The position numbers were made by a program, and so were the translations under genes. DNA of 40,119 nt from positions 1 through 40,119 of the forward strand of contig NZ_AWUK01000033.1 of assembly GCF_000499205.1 (NCBI RefSeq). Reading direction: 5' to 3'. Under the pieces are notes generated by a model. The model was given only the letters and a program-made list of their open reading frames with translations. It did no database searches and was not told where the DNA came from. This document shows, one piece after another, positions 30,887 through 39,794 of this stretch. The first letter of the stretch is position 1. Each line of letters starts with the position of its first letter. This DNA is from Paenibacillus sp. MAEPY2 (GTDB lineage: Bacteria > Bacillota > Bacilli > Paenibacillales > Paenibacillaceae).

Positions 30887-32959
30887 TTAAATAGTTTGTA
30901 GTTGTGTTGATATATCACTAAGTTGCTTGAACGACATGTATAGGAATGGGAATACCAGATAAAGTGCAATCAGCAGTGCCCCTGGTGTCCAGCCAAATAA
31001 CTTGCCATACGATGTTTTCTTTCGAATTAAACGTTCAAGCCGTTCCTTCTTCTGTTCTGCATAGTATTCCTGTTCCATTTCCAGATCGTCAAACGCTTCA
31101 CGTAACGATAGCTTATCTACCGCTTGCATTAGACGCTTCACGATTCTACCAAATGAATCGAACGGCGCATCCGATTTCAGCATTTTCAAGGCTTCCTCTG
31201 CACCACTATCATAATTGAGCAGACATTTTTGCAACGCTGGTCTGAAAATGATACTGTATCTTTCCATCCATTCAAGAACAGTTTCCACAGATATTCGCTC
31301 GAATTCACACAATATGGATATAAGCACATGGAATTGATCAACTTCATTCTGCATTTCCAACGCTCTCATCCTGCGCTGGAATTGTAGTATCCATATGGTG
31401 ATGTAATATCCGATTACACCACAACCAATTGCAATCAGGAGCTCCCACCATTTCAGATATTCGTTATTAACAACCGTTAATTTGCCTACAATCCGATTTA
31501 CGGTATTGTTCATGGCCACATCTGTCAAAGGCTCATTGGAATTGCTATTTACAGATTGGATAATTTGTTCTCGTGTCAAATCTTTATTCTTTTGGAGTTC
31601 TTCAATAATCTGGTTATCCATTGCGGTTACATGATTGGCACGTTCCAGTTCATCCGCATTCATATAACCCAGGATGTTCGTTTCTTCTGCAGTGGGCTTC
31701 GTAAATATGTGATGCACGCTGTTATAATGAAGGAACAACGAGAATATAAGCACACCTACAAATGCAGAGATTGAAATAACAATTCGGTGAATGTACAACC
31801 ATTCCAACGTAAGGTGGGAGTTTGCCTCTTTTAAAAGCATATTGGTTCGATGATGCTTCCTCGTATTCGGAGGTGGGACCAGTCGATCCACGATCCACTT
31901 GACCCAAGACCATGAGTATGCTTTCTTCTCCCACTCTTTTCGAGGACCTTTGGCTACATATTTGGCTTCATCATTCTCCGATAATTTGCGTATAAGCAAG
32001 TAACAGATTACAGCTGAAGCGTATATGAACATCCGAACCAGAAAACCAATTCTACTGTCATAGAACTCTGTAGTTATTGGAAAATAGTTTTCTGCCCAAC
32101 GCTGCAACGGGAACGAAAGCAGAATTGGAATTAGTGCAAGCAAGGTAAGTCCGCCTAATTTGTAACGTAATTTTTGTCTTCTCATCAGATCATATCTGAT
32201 CTCTTGCACGAATTTATTAATGGCATTCAGATACATCGAACCCTTTTGAACGTTGCGGTCACCGTACTCCATAATCAGATGCGAGACCCCGGAAAATACT
32301 TTTAAATAACGGTTAGGCGCAACCGCATAGTATTTTTCCAGTTCTCGACCAGGATCCTTGGATGTTAATACCTCATGAATTCTCTCCGTCTGGAGCTTGA
32401 TGTCATGCGGTGACGATTGTGCAGCCTGATACAAGGCCTCATCAACCATTCGCACTTCCTGATAATGATGACGGTCATCCTCCAGAACGTTCGAGAACTG
32501 TTTTAATAGACGATCTTCAACCCGGTTCACAAAAATATCGATGCACAGTTCGTTTATAACGATGGCTGCTAACATTCCAAAGAACAAAGCCATCCAACTT
32601 TTGCTAATTATTGCGAGTGCAATAAGACCAATAATGATAGATCCTAACGTCAAATAAGTAATTCGCATCGTTTCTTTTCGTAATGAATACTCATCGTAGG
32701 TATTGATCGCAGTCAGACGTTTGCGAATCTTCAGAATCTGTGACTTGATTATCGGAACCTTAATCAGTTGATGATACGATTTCTGGTAAAAAACCAACAA
32801 TTGTCGTGGTGTTTTTCCTGTTACATTTTTAGATGAAGGCCATACATTCTCACGATTCTTCTTCCGCTTGCGATCTTTGAGAATAAGATAAAGAAGTATT
32901 CCACCCGAAATAAGGAGAGCACCACCCGAAATGGCAAAAATCCATATCCACTTACTCAT
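30887..32959 (-). CDS. TadB/TadC-like inner-membrane platform protein, double-length
   Basis: A 690-residue membrane protein. One membrane segment at about 5-27; a cytoplasmic part; pairs of segments at about 100-150 and 265-315; a further pair near 385-410 and 510-530; and a C-terminal pair with a T2SSF-like helical cytoplasmic domain between (QFHVLISILCEFERISVETVLEWM). The two halves each resemble one GspF/TadB/TadC-type module, so the gene appears to be a fused TadB-TadC. These proteins form the platform on which the TadA hexamer acts. ATG overlaps the TGA of the TadA-like gene by 4 bases (ATGA), indicating translational coupling. Confidence 0.75.
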   Translation of the reverse strand: MSKWIWIFAISGGALLISGGILLYLILKDRKRKKNRENVWPSSKNVTGKTPRQLLVFYQKSYHQLIKVPIIKSQILKIRKRLTAINTYDEYSLRKETMRITYLTLGSIIIGLIALAIISKSWMALFFGMLAAIVINELCIDIFVNRVEDRLLKQFSNVLEDDRHHYQEVRMVDEALYQAAQSSPHDIKLQTERIHEVLTSKDPGRELEKYYAVAPNRYLKVFSGVSHLIMEYGDRNVQKGSMYLNAINKFVQEIRYDLMRRQKLRYKLGGLTLLALIPILLSFPLQRWAENYFPITTEFYDSRIGFLVRMFIYASAVICYLLIRKLSENDEAKYVAKGPRKEWEKKAYSWSWVKWIVDRLVPPPNTRKHHRTNMLLKEANSHLTLEWLYIHRIVISISAFVGVLIFSLFLHYNSVHHIFTKPTAEETNILGYMNADELERANHVTAMDNQIIEELQKNKDLTREQIIQSVNSNSNEPLTDVAMNNTVNRIVGKLTVVNNEYLKWWELLIAIGCGVIGYYITIWILQFQRRMRALEMQNEVDQFHVLISILCEFERISVETVLEWMERYSIIFRPALQKCLLNYDSGAEEALKMLKSDAPFDSFGRIVKRLMQAVDKLSLREAFDDLEMEQEYYAEQKKERLERLIRKKTSYGKLFGWTPGALLIALYLVFPFLYMSFKQLSDISTQLQTI

Positions 32960-34863
32960 TGAACCTGCCCCCAGTGTGCATTCAGAAACTGCCCGAAGTT
33001 CTCACGATCTTCCTCATTCATGTTAAATAACATTTTCTCGATCTTTTCAGGAGAGATTGGAGCCACAGCAACGTATTCACCATTGCGATATTCGATGATA
33101 TTTCGAGCATTCCATACTCTTCCACTGTTTCTTCTGTACACTTCTCTTTGCAAATCTACAAGAGCGTCTAGCTTGCTCTCAATGGAGTCTCCTTTGGATA
33201 GAGCGCCATCGTACTCCAATGTATCCGATTCAAATCTGACAGGAGTAATCTCTGTAATTCGCTCAATATAACGTTTACCATTCATTTCTTTCCGCATATG
33301 AATATCCCATTGAACAGCATTCGCTACCTGTTCCTCTGCAATTCTTTCATTTTGGAAAACTCCTGTTTTCAGCAAGGAATTCCGTAACGACCATACCAAC
33401 TCACGTGCAGAGGTGGCATGGTGTGTGAAGATGGTAAACAAGCTGGCTACTTGTGACATCTGGATCATCCATGCTGCTACAGGATCTGTCGCAACCTCTC
33501 CCAGGATGTTAACTGAACCATCCGTTTTCTTTTGAAGATCTAGCCCAGACTGTCCTGTAATATTCTCCGTTTCCCTTAATGCCAAAGAGTTACGTTGCGG
33601 GTACAGTCTTCTTAGATGCAATTCAAAAGTCATTTCCTGAATCCTCAAAGTTAACGTTGCATATATGTATTTAACTGAGGCCATAACTAGTGATGTCTTA
33701 CCTGATCCTTGGGGCCCCGTGAATGCCGTAACCTGCGCACCCTTCATCAGATACTTAATCATATCCCTTGCCAGTTCCGCATTAACGGCATCTTTGGACG
33801 AGATCAAATGATCCAGTTTCATATTAGGCAGATCGAACTTACGGACAAAAAATGCCCAACTCTCAGCAAATGGTGGCCGAACAACGACAACCCTAGATCC
33901 ATCCTTCATTTCATTTACTTTAAACCCGTTCGTCTCGGTCAGTTGACCTGGATTATCATACTTATAGATGTTCTGACAGACCCTTTTCAGTTCAAGGTCA
34001 GTCTCGAAGCTTAGAAACGATAAATGAATGGACTTCCCTCGGAAGAAAACCCAAACACTTTGGTATCCCGGATACTTATATTGCTTCATCCCTTGCAGCA
34101 ACGAAATCTCATCCTCAACGATCTGCATATGGGTTGGAACACCAGATACCCCACCAGATACGCCATCAATAGACATATCTCGAATTTCGTCAATAACGCC
34201 AAACCCTTTATAATGCTGGTATACACGCTGCACAACGATAGCTAACTTGTCATCAAACTCCAAACCACCACGTGCTTCTTTGACAAAAATGGAGTCAATC
34301 TCATCACCCGTAATTACATATGAATCTACCGTTCCATCTTCGATAACTTTTTTGGGTTGATCCAACTGATATTTGTCTATCAACTTGGAGAGCGCATGAA
34401 AACCATGCTTCTTTTTATATAAGTGAAGCAAAATATCAAATTTGTCTTGTTGTGTTAATTGATCTTCATCTTCAAATGCAATAATTCTATTGATATTGTC
34501 ATCATTGAATCCGTAATTTCGTTCAAGGAGATCGGATATAAATTGTTTAAGGTAAATCTTCTCTTGTATATCGCCAGAAGTCGCATTTTTCATTGCGCTT
34601 CTAAGCTCGGCTACAACTCCCTGACGACGGGTATATTCCTCGCTTGTCATTCCCATATCCAATAGATTACTGTTTACATAATCATTGATCATGGTTTTAA
34701 CATATTCCAGAAGGTAATCGAATTGGAAACGTTCTTCGTTCTCATTTTTCTGACGCGTTCCAGCCTGTCCTGGCTTTTTATTCAGCTTCAAGAATAAATA
34801 CGTTATTAATATGACTATAATCAAAACGATCACAAGGAAATTAATGGTGAAATTCAGTCCCAT
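32956..34863 (-). CDS. TadA/CpaF-like secretion ATPase with N-terminal membrane anchor
   Basis: A 635-residue ATPase of the type II/IV secretion family. The N-terminal domain is followed by the ATPase core with Walker A GPQGSGKTS (about 381-389), an Asp box region after TLRIQEMTFELHLRR, a Walker B-like VNILGEVATDP, and a His box (FTHHATSARELVWSLRN). These belong to the CpaF/TadA group. It is unusual in starting with a membrane segment (about 8-27) where relatives are soluble. RBS GAGGGAA is 7 bases before ATG. It is translationally coupled to the TadB/C-like gene and preceded by three CpaE/CpaB-like genes. It would power assembly of the pilin-like subunits encoded just downstream. Confidence 0.88.
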   Translation of the reverse strand: MGLNFTINFLVIVLIIVILITYLFLKLNKKPGQAGTRQKNENEERFQFDYLLEYVKTMINDYVNSNLLDMGMTSEEYTRRQGVVAELRSAMKNATSGDIQEKIYLKQFISDLLERNYGFNDDNINRIIAFEDEDQLTQQDKFDILLHLYKKKHGFHALSKLIDKYQLDQPKKVIEDGTVDSYVITGDEIDSIFVKEARGGLEFDDKLAIVVQRVYQHYKGFGVIDEIRDMSIDGVSGGVSGVPTHMQIVEDEISLLQGMKQYKYPGYQSVWVFFRGKSIHLSFLSFETDLELKRVCQNIYKYDNPGQLTETNGFKVNEMKDGSRVVVVRPPFAESWAFFVRKFDLPNMKLDHLISSKDAVNAELARDMIKYLMKGAQVTAFTGPQGSGKTSLVMASVKYIYATLTLRIQEMTFELHLRRLYPQRNSLALRETENITGQSGLDLQKKTDGSVNILGEVATDPVAAWMIQMSQVASLFTIFTHHATSARELVWSLRNSLLKTGVFQNERIAEEQVANAVQWDIHMRKEMNGKRYIERITEITPVRFESDTLEYDGALSKGDSIESKLDALVDLQREVYRRNSGRVWNARNIIEYRNGEYVAVAPISPEKIEKMLFNMNEEDRENFGQFLNAHWGQVQ

Positions 34864-34864
34864 C

Positions 34865-35704
34865 TCAATTCCCTCTTTCGATTCGTTTCAGTTTGGTGTT
34901 GATTCCAATCTCATGCAATATTGTTTTTGCAGCACGACTCACTTCCTGGATAAAAAAGTAATTTTCATGATTGCTGCCAACAAATCGATTCCTTGCAAAA
35001 AAACCTTTAATATCGCCATCATTCAGATGATCTTTGAAACTTGTATTGTATGGGACTGTTAATATAGGACCTTTAAATTTGTACTTATTAGCAATATTCT
35101 TAATTTTATATTTCGAGAACGGATCATACTGCGTCATTAGAAGAAGATGCGGTTTCTGATCTAATGTTGAAGGCCAATTTTTCCGTTGGTCATCAAAATA
35201 TTTTTCGATAACGCTTATATTTTGATTGACACAGATGATAACCAGATCTGCATCCTGAATCAAACTATCTGACACTTCATTGTCTTGTCCACTTCTTGCA
35301 TCCAGGAGGGCAATCCCATAATATTCTGCTGCCATTCGAAATACCATATTTACAGCTTCGATCGATCCCTGCTGAGGCCTATTTAGACGTTCACTACCCC
35401 AAAGCAAGTCAAGACGATTCCGTTCGATCATCAATGTATAATTTTTGACGCTATTTCGTTCCAGCTTGCTACTCTTGGCGACACGCTCCAGTGAATCAAG
35501 CCCCATGCCACTTACGGCAAAAAATTGCCTATTATATTGATTAATTGTTTTGTTGAAAAAACGTTCCATATCCCCATCAGTCCGCTGAGGCTGGGACACC
35601 AAAGTTCTCACATCATACTCCGATGCAATGAACGCAGCTAGAGCAGCAGTTGCGCTGGTAACACCCAAACCATGCTGCATACCCCAAAATGCAATTTTCC
35701 CCAT
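34865..35704 (-). CDS. MinD/ParA-like protein with degenerate P-loop (TadZ/CpaE-type) 1
   Basis: A 279-residue protein in the SIMIBI/ParA fold. The expected deviant Walker A (KGGxGKT) reads GMQHGLGVTSAT at residues 8-19, with both lysines missing. The DLVIICVNQNISVIEKYF stretch fits the middle of a MinD-like fold, and KYKIKNIANKYK and GPILTVPYN fit CpaE family ends. RBS GAGGAG is 9 bases before ATG, and it abuts the TadA-like gene (1 base gap). CpaE/TadZ proteins localise the pilus machine at the membrane. With both P-loop lysines lost, ATP hydrolysis is doubtful, so a structural or dimerisation role is likelier (inference). Confidence 0.75.
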   Translation of the reverse strand: MGKIAFWGMQHGLGVTSATAALAAFIASEYDVRTLVSQPQRTDGDMERFFNKTINQYNRQFFAVSGMGLDSLERVAKSSKLERNSVKNYTLMIERNRLDLLWGSERLNRPQQGSIEAVNMVFRMAAEYYGIALLDARSGQDNEVSDSLIQDADLVIICVNQNISVIEKYFDDQRKNWPSTLDQKPHLLLMTQYDPFSKYKIKNIANKYKFKGPILTVPYNTSFKDHLNDGDIKGFFARNRFVGSNHENYFFIQEVSRAAKTILHEIGINTKLKRIERGN

Positions 35705-35706
35705 TC

Positions 35707-36387
35707 CTAATTACTCCTCTCCGCACGCTTCCATAATGCGTTTACTTTCGACATTTCCGTATTCAGGATGAATTCGACTGCTTGCTTAATGACTAACTTA
35801 TAGGAGCTGGACATCCGTTTGACCATCACCGTGTTTTTATATTGATTAATAATTTTCAGCGTCTGATCGCGCTCATCTGAATAATAGACCAGACTCTCTC
35901 TCCATGATAAGGATAAATCATCCATAAGACTGTTGATATATTGTTCATCAAGATGGTTAGTCGCTTCATGAATAACTTTCATAACAGGTATATTGGCTGT
36001 TAATTTATCTCCCTGGAAATAGGAATGGATTAGCTTAAGATTCCTTTGAATCACGGGATTCTCATATGAAGTCACCATGTAAACCAAATCTACTTCCGGC
36101 CATTCCTTCAAGGCTGTCTCATTATCACAGTCTATCAAGACAAAATCATAATGGTTATTTTCCAGATGCAGCATGAGCTCGGAATGTGAATGAATTTCCT
36201 CCAAAATTACGAATTGATCATGCTCATGTACTTTTAGAGTGGGATCCATTTTAGGAAATACAAATTCATAATCTTTATTACGGGATGCATCCACAAGCAA
36301 AACTCGATGCTCCATAGATAATAATTTACTAAGATACATCATAAAATCTGTCTTGTCATAATGACCCATTACAAGTATTTGTTTCAT
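35707..36387 (-). CDS. MinD/ParA-like protein with degenerate P-loop 2
   Basis: A 226-residue protein with ParA-fold landmarks but no P-loop: MKQILVMGHYDKTDFMMYLS replaces the Walker A entry, and the second strand HRVLLVDASRNKD and DFVLIDCDNET strand-switch segments are kept. The C-terminus includes helices (YKLVIKQAVEFIL) that may contact partners. I set the start at 36387, where an AAGGAGA site lies 8 bases upstream, because the 26 codons before it overlap the preceding gene. It ends 2 bases before the next ParA-like gene, so the pair probably works as a heterodimer (inference). Confidence 0.7.
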   Translation of the reverse strand: MKQILVMGHYDKTDFMMYLSKLLSMEHRVLLVDASRNKDYEFVFPKMDPTLKVHEHDQFVILEEIHSHSELMLHLENNHYDFVLIDCDNETALKEWPEVDLVYMVTSYENPVIQRNLKLIHSYFQGDKLTANIPVMKVIHEATNHLDEQYINSLMDDLSLSWRESLVYYSDERDQTLKIINQYKNTVMVKRMSSSYKLVIKQAVEFILNTEMSKVNALWKRAERSN

Positions 36388-36412
36388 CTCATTCTCCTTA
36401 TTGCTCTGCGGA

Positions 36413-37423
36413 TTATGGTGTATTGCTGTCCTTAAAGATAGCGTCCTGATTTCCATTTTGATCATTGGTAATATTGTTCTGCGGATTCGTCACTCCAGAA
36501 CCATCGTTCATAAGAGAATTATCCTGTTGACTCGTGTTCCCCTGTTCCGCGGATTCCGTTACGTATTCTTTGGCATTCAAATCCGTAGTATTTCTACCAC
36601 TAATATATTTTTGACGATCCTCATCACTCATCGACTTAAGATCCTGCTCCAGTTTGGCTCTCATTTGGCGCTCAAGCGCGGTGGTAGCTATCCCAACAAT
36701 GTTAGGATTGGACTCCATTAAGTCGAGAACTTTGGGATTGGATGGATAATTGATCACTGCACCTTCTTGCATATATGGATCCACGTAACTCAATGCGTAT
36801 ATCGATGCATCATTGATATATGCATCCACAATCGCGCTGGACATCGTTAGAATTTCTTTTTCATTCATTTCATACCAGATAGTTCCATTATTCAGGTCAT
36901 CTACTTTTTTCTTTGACAACACGATATAATCTTGCCCTGTCACGAAACGAATCCGTACGTCCACAAAATCATCTTTTTTCAATTTGAGTGGCAGCTGTAC
37001 TAAACTAAATTCCTGATTTCTAAGATCTTTAGGAATGACCCCATCTTCGAATAACATAGGTTCCGTAATGACCGAATTTTTTTGGAGATCAATCTTGATC
37101 CTTTTCCCAACAACGTCAGTCTGTTCAACCGCATTCTGAGGAACTGCACTAACGGGTACAACAAGCGACGTAACATTATCTTCGGTTAACAGATCTCCTG
37201 CTTTGTGGTCCTCGTTCAAGACCATCACATTCATCTTGTCTTCATTCAGTTTCTTCTGGGCATCTTGAAGTTGTTGTTCAATTTGGAGTGTTCGCTCTAC
37301 ATATCTTCCTTGAATATGGTTAATTATGAAATATCCAGAGATAACACAAACAAATAATATAATAGCGCCTCCAATGGAAGCGGACAGAAGCAATTGCTTC
37401 TGCCTAAAACGAATCTTAGACAT
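36413..37423 (-). CDS. CpaB/RcpC-like SAF-domain membrane protein
   Basis: A 336-residue protein with one N-terminal membrane segment (about 13-35), a short coiled coil (EQQLQDAQKKLNEDK), then a SAF-type domain. The signature VLNEDHKAGDLLTEDNVT followed by VPQNAV and VGKRIKIDLQKNSVI is that of CpaB/RcpC pilus assembly proteins. An acidic, Asn/Gln-rich tail of about 60 residues (GNTSQQDNSLMNDG) ends the protein. RBS GAGAGGAG is 6 bases before ATG. In Tad systems CpaB sits in the envelope and helps the export channel; here, in a monoderm, it would work in the wall space. The neighbours on both sides are CpaE/ParA-like. Confidence 0.85.
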   Translation of the reverse strand: MSKIRFRQKQLLLSASIGGAIILFVCVISGYFIINHIQGRYVERTLQIEQQLQDAQKKLNEDKMNVMVLNEDHKAGDLLTEDNVTSLVVPVSAVPQNAVEQTDVVGKRIKIDLQKNSVITEPMLFEDGVIPKDLRNQEFSLVQLPLKLKKDDFVDVRIRFVTGQDYIVLSKKKVDDLNNGTIWYEMNEKEILTMSSAIVDAYINDASIYALSYVDPYMQEGAVINYPSNPKVLDLMESNPNIVGIATTALERQMRAKLEQDLKSMSDEDRQKYISGRNTTDLNAKEYVTESAEQGNTSQQDNSLMNDGSGVTNPQNNITNDQNGNQDAIFKDSNTP

Positions 37424-37455
37424 GACGAACTCCTCTCAATTGCACATGATTAAAC

Positions 37456-38715
37456 TTAAATATTTATTGCCAATAAAATCACTAAAACTATAATAATGAT
37501 TACGCATACTCCAAGAACCCCGTATAGCAGGGCTTTGGAAGAGATTTTTTTTGAATCCCCCATATAACTCTTCATTAATTTATTTAATACGGAATCAGTT
37601 TCTCCTTGATGTTTATACGGATCTGCATGTGGAGGAATCCGGTATACAAGGTTACCAGGGAGATCCTTCCGTATATCTTGAATACTGATATTTTCAACAA
37701 AAGGTATACAATAAACCCAATTGGACTGATCCATTTTTTTATGTAAATCTCTAAATCTTCTTATCTTTCCCTGTCTCCATTCACTTCCTGCTCCCAACAC
37801 TATATTGACACTTGATCTGTAGAACTCCTTACTCCAGTCACTCTCCTCGAAGCTACCAATATCCAAAATCAAATAATCGTGTCCTGCTGTGACCAACTGG
37901 TTAATGTCTAGTTTATTATTATTTTTGTAGTACTCTACACCTTCGATGGAAAAGTGAATATTATTGCTTTTAAAATCCTGCGTTCCTTCATATGCATTCT
38001 CAATACTTGTGAAATCACTGGATCTATTGGCCTCTACAAGACCCACTGAGTATCCCTTTCGCTTTAGATAGTTGGCAATAAGTATACTCTGATGAGTTGA
38101 TCCTACCTTGGATTCGACACCCATAACTGCAACCAGAATCGTCCCTATGATTCTATCCTTCAGAACGACCCTCTCTTGAATTGGCACATCTGGAAGCTCC
38201 AGATCCATAACATCCGACGAGTCAAAACTTCCCGCGGAAGTCAATTTAGCTGTATAGCGATAGATACGATCCTTTATTTTTTCAAGATCAGAGTCTGTTG
38301 ATTCCCAATCACCTTGTGGATCATCATTCAGTTGGCCTCGATTCGGCAATAAATTGCGCAGCGCCGGAATAATAGACTTTGGCTTCGTTCCCGGAGAGGT
38401 TGTTACAACATTTATCCCCATATCTGCTAACTTATGAATTACTCCATCATCCTCATAACGGTCCAGCGCAATCACAATAATTTTGGTGTTAGAACGCACT
38501 GTCCGATATTGACTAATTCCACGTAGAAAAGTCTGAGAATCTGTACAGTCCAGATCCGTTATAAATGCATTTATATTAATCCGGGCTACTGCTTCACAAA
38601 ATTCGATGAACTGGCCACTCTCAAAGCGACCTACTTTTTCAAAACTAACATCCGTATTCCCTATGGCTTCATGTACTAGAGTAGAAGCTTTACTGGAAAT
38701 GATAACCGCATTCAA
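37456..38715 (-). CDS. CpaE-like protein with receiver-like domain and C-terminal membrane anchor
   Basis: A 419-residue protein. Residues 1 to about 125 have a response-regulator-like pattern (NAVIISSKAS; NAFITDLDC; KIIVIALDRYED), as in CpaE/TadZ. A MinD-like domain follows at about 190-380, with a degenerate P-loop (GVESKVGSTHQS) and the strands YSVGLVEANRS and HDYLILDIGSFEE. The last 25 residues are a membrane segment, unusual for CpaE. The best start is the TTG at 38715, with a GGAGG site 8 bases upstream; an ATG at 38730 overlaps the previous stop codon without a good site. It is one of three ParA-like genes around the CpaB-like gene. It may act as a spatial or signalling scaffold. Confidence 0.75.
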   Translation of the reverse strand: MNAVIISSKASTLVHEAIGNTDVSFEKVGRFESGQFIEFCEAVARININAFITDLDCTDSQTFLRGISQYRTVRSNTKIIVIALDRYEDDGVIHKLADMGINVVTTSPGTKPKSIIPALRNLLPNRGQLNDDPQGDWESTDSDLEKIKDRIYRYTAKLTSAGSFDSSDVMDLELPDVPIQERVVLKDRIIGTILVAVMGVESKVGSTHQSILIANYLKRKGYSVGLVEANRSSDFTSIENAYEGTQDFKSNNIHFSIEGVEYYKNNNKLDINQLVTAGHDYLILDIGSFEESDWSKEFYRSSVNIVLGAGSEWRQGKIRRFRDLHKKMDQSNWVYCIPFVENISIQDIRKDLPGNLVYRIPPHADPYKHQGETDSVLNKLMKSYMGDSKKISSKALLYGVLGVCVIIIIVLVILLAINI

Positions 38716-38729
38716 TGTGATTGCCTCCA

Positions 38730-39794
38730 TTAGTCCGCTAAAATTTTACTTTGATCTAGATCAAAAATTCTATTAAGTCCGTTTTGCTTTGTTCGAACAG
38801 CGCCTTCTTTCGCTTCTAGGATGTGATCCTCCAGTGTAAACTCAGGCTTGATATCAATGTATCCAATCAGTACAGTACTCGAAGCTTCTACATCAATCTT
38901 CATTCTTATGGAGTTGGACAATTCGGCTAATGGAATATTAGAACTTGTTATAAGCGCAATAATAGCCTCGCCTTGGTATCGTCCAGCAAAACCATTACCT
39001 TCTAAAGCCCTGCCCACAGCTCTTCCCGCTCTTTTAAAGGACTCTTCCTCTGAGATATGGGGTGAATTCTGAATTTCTATGTACAAAACACCTACTGTTT
39101 TCCCTCTTGCTAAGGCCTGATTAGCTTGGTGAATAAAATGTTTCTGCGTAAATAAACCTGTAACTTCATCTCGTGTTGAAGTATATGTAGCTGCTTGCAT
39201 AACTCCAATAATCTTTTCGAAAACCATTGTAAATACGATAAAACTTGCAAACACACTGAAAACCAAACTAATTTCTGCTAACATCTCATATCCTGTAAAA
39301 GCACCAGTTAGGTGCAGTAACATCTGCATTGCAAACAATATCGTTACGATAAAATATTTAGGGTTCACCCCAACTTCCGGGAATATCTTAACCAGTGTGT
39401 ACAATGTCACTCCCACCACAGAGAGAAACAATAAAAAAGAACTCATTTGAATCGGTAAAAACAAAGACATCGCTGCCGAGATTAATGTTATGGCTGTTCC
39501 GCCCAAATGTACATAAAGCTTGTCCGTGCGTTTGTTATAGTAAAGTCTGAATATCCCAATCTGGGATAAGATGATACCGGCTGCATACAAAGATAGAAAG
39601 AACATATAAGTAGCCAATAGCTTTTGTGGCATCAAAGCCATCCCCACATTCGCTAATAGCATTAATGCAAAAGCTCCCAAAAACTTCATATATGTTGGAT
39701 TGCGCCATTTCCTATACATCAAGAACCCAACGATAAATAAAACAATATTGATAGATAACATTGAACCGAAAATTAATCTTTCCAAATTGCCCAT
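38730..39794 (-). CDS. Polytopic membrane protein with degenerate GGDEF domain
   Basis: A 354-residue protein. The N-terminal 200 residues hold about seven membrane helices, and the C-terminal 150 residues form a diguanylate-cyclase-like domain starting DEVTGLFTQKHFI (about 208). The signature GG(D/E)EF is replaced by YQGEA (about 273-277), so c-di-GMP synthesis is unlikely. It may bind GTP, c-di-GMP or another partner. I prefer the ATG at 39794 (an AAAGTGGG site precedes it) over one 10 codons upstream, which has no site. It is the first gene of the island in transcription order and overlaps the next at TAATG, so it may be its sensor or regulatory membrane subunit (inference). Confidence 0.7.
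   Translation of the reverse strand: MGNLERLIFGSMLSINIVLFIVGFLMYRKWRNPTYMKFLGAFALMLLANVGMALMPQKLLATYMFFLSLYAAGIILSQIGIFRLYYNKRTDKLYVHLGGTAITLISAAMSLFLPIQMSSFLLFLSVVGVTLYTLVKIFPEVGVNPKYFIVTILFAMQMLLHLTGAFTGYEMLAEISLVFSVFASFIVFTMVFEKIIGVMQAATYTSTRDEVTGLFTQKHFIHQANQALARGKTVGVLYIEIQNSPHISEEESFKRAGRAVGRALEGNGFAGRYQGEAIIALITSSNIPLAELSNSIRMKIDVEASSTVLIGYIDIKPEFTLEDHILEAKEGAVRTKQNGLNRIFDLDQSKILAD

Noticed and set aside
34865..38715. Plasmid partition (ParA) genes, hence an integrated plasmid
   Set aside because: The ParA-like genes lack functional P-loops, have no ParB partner or parS-like repeats, and sit with CpaB/TadA-like genes, which points to TadZ/CpaE roles.
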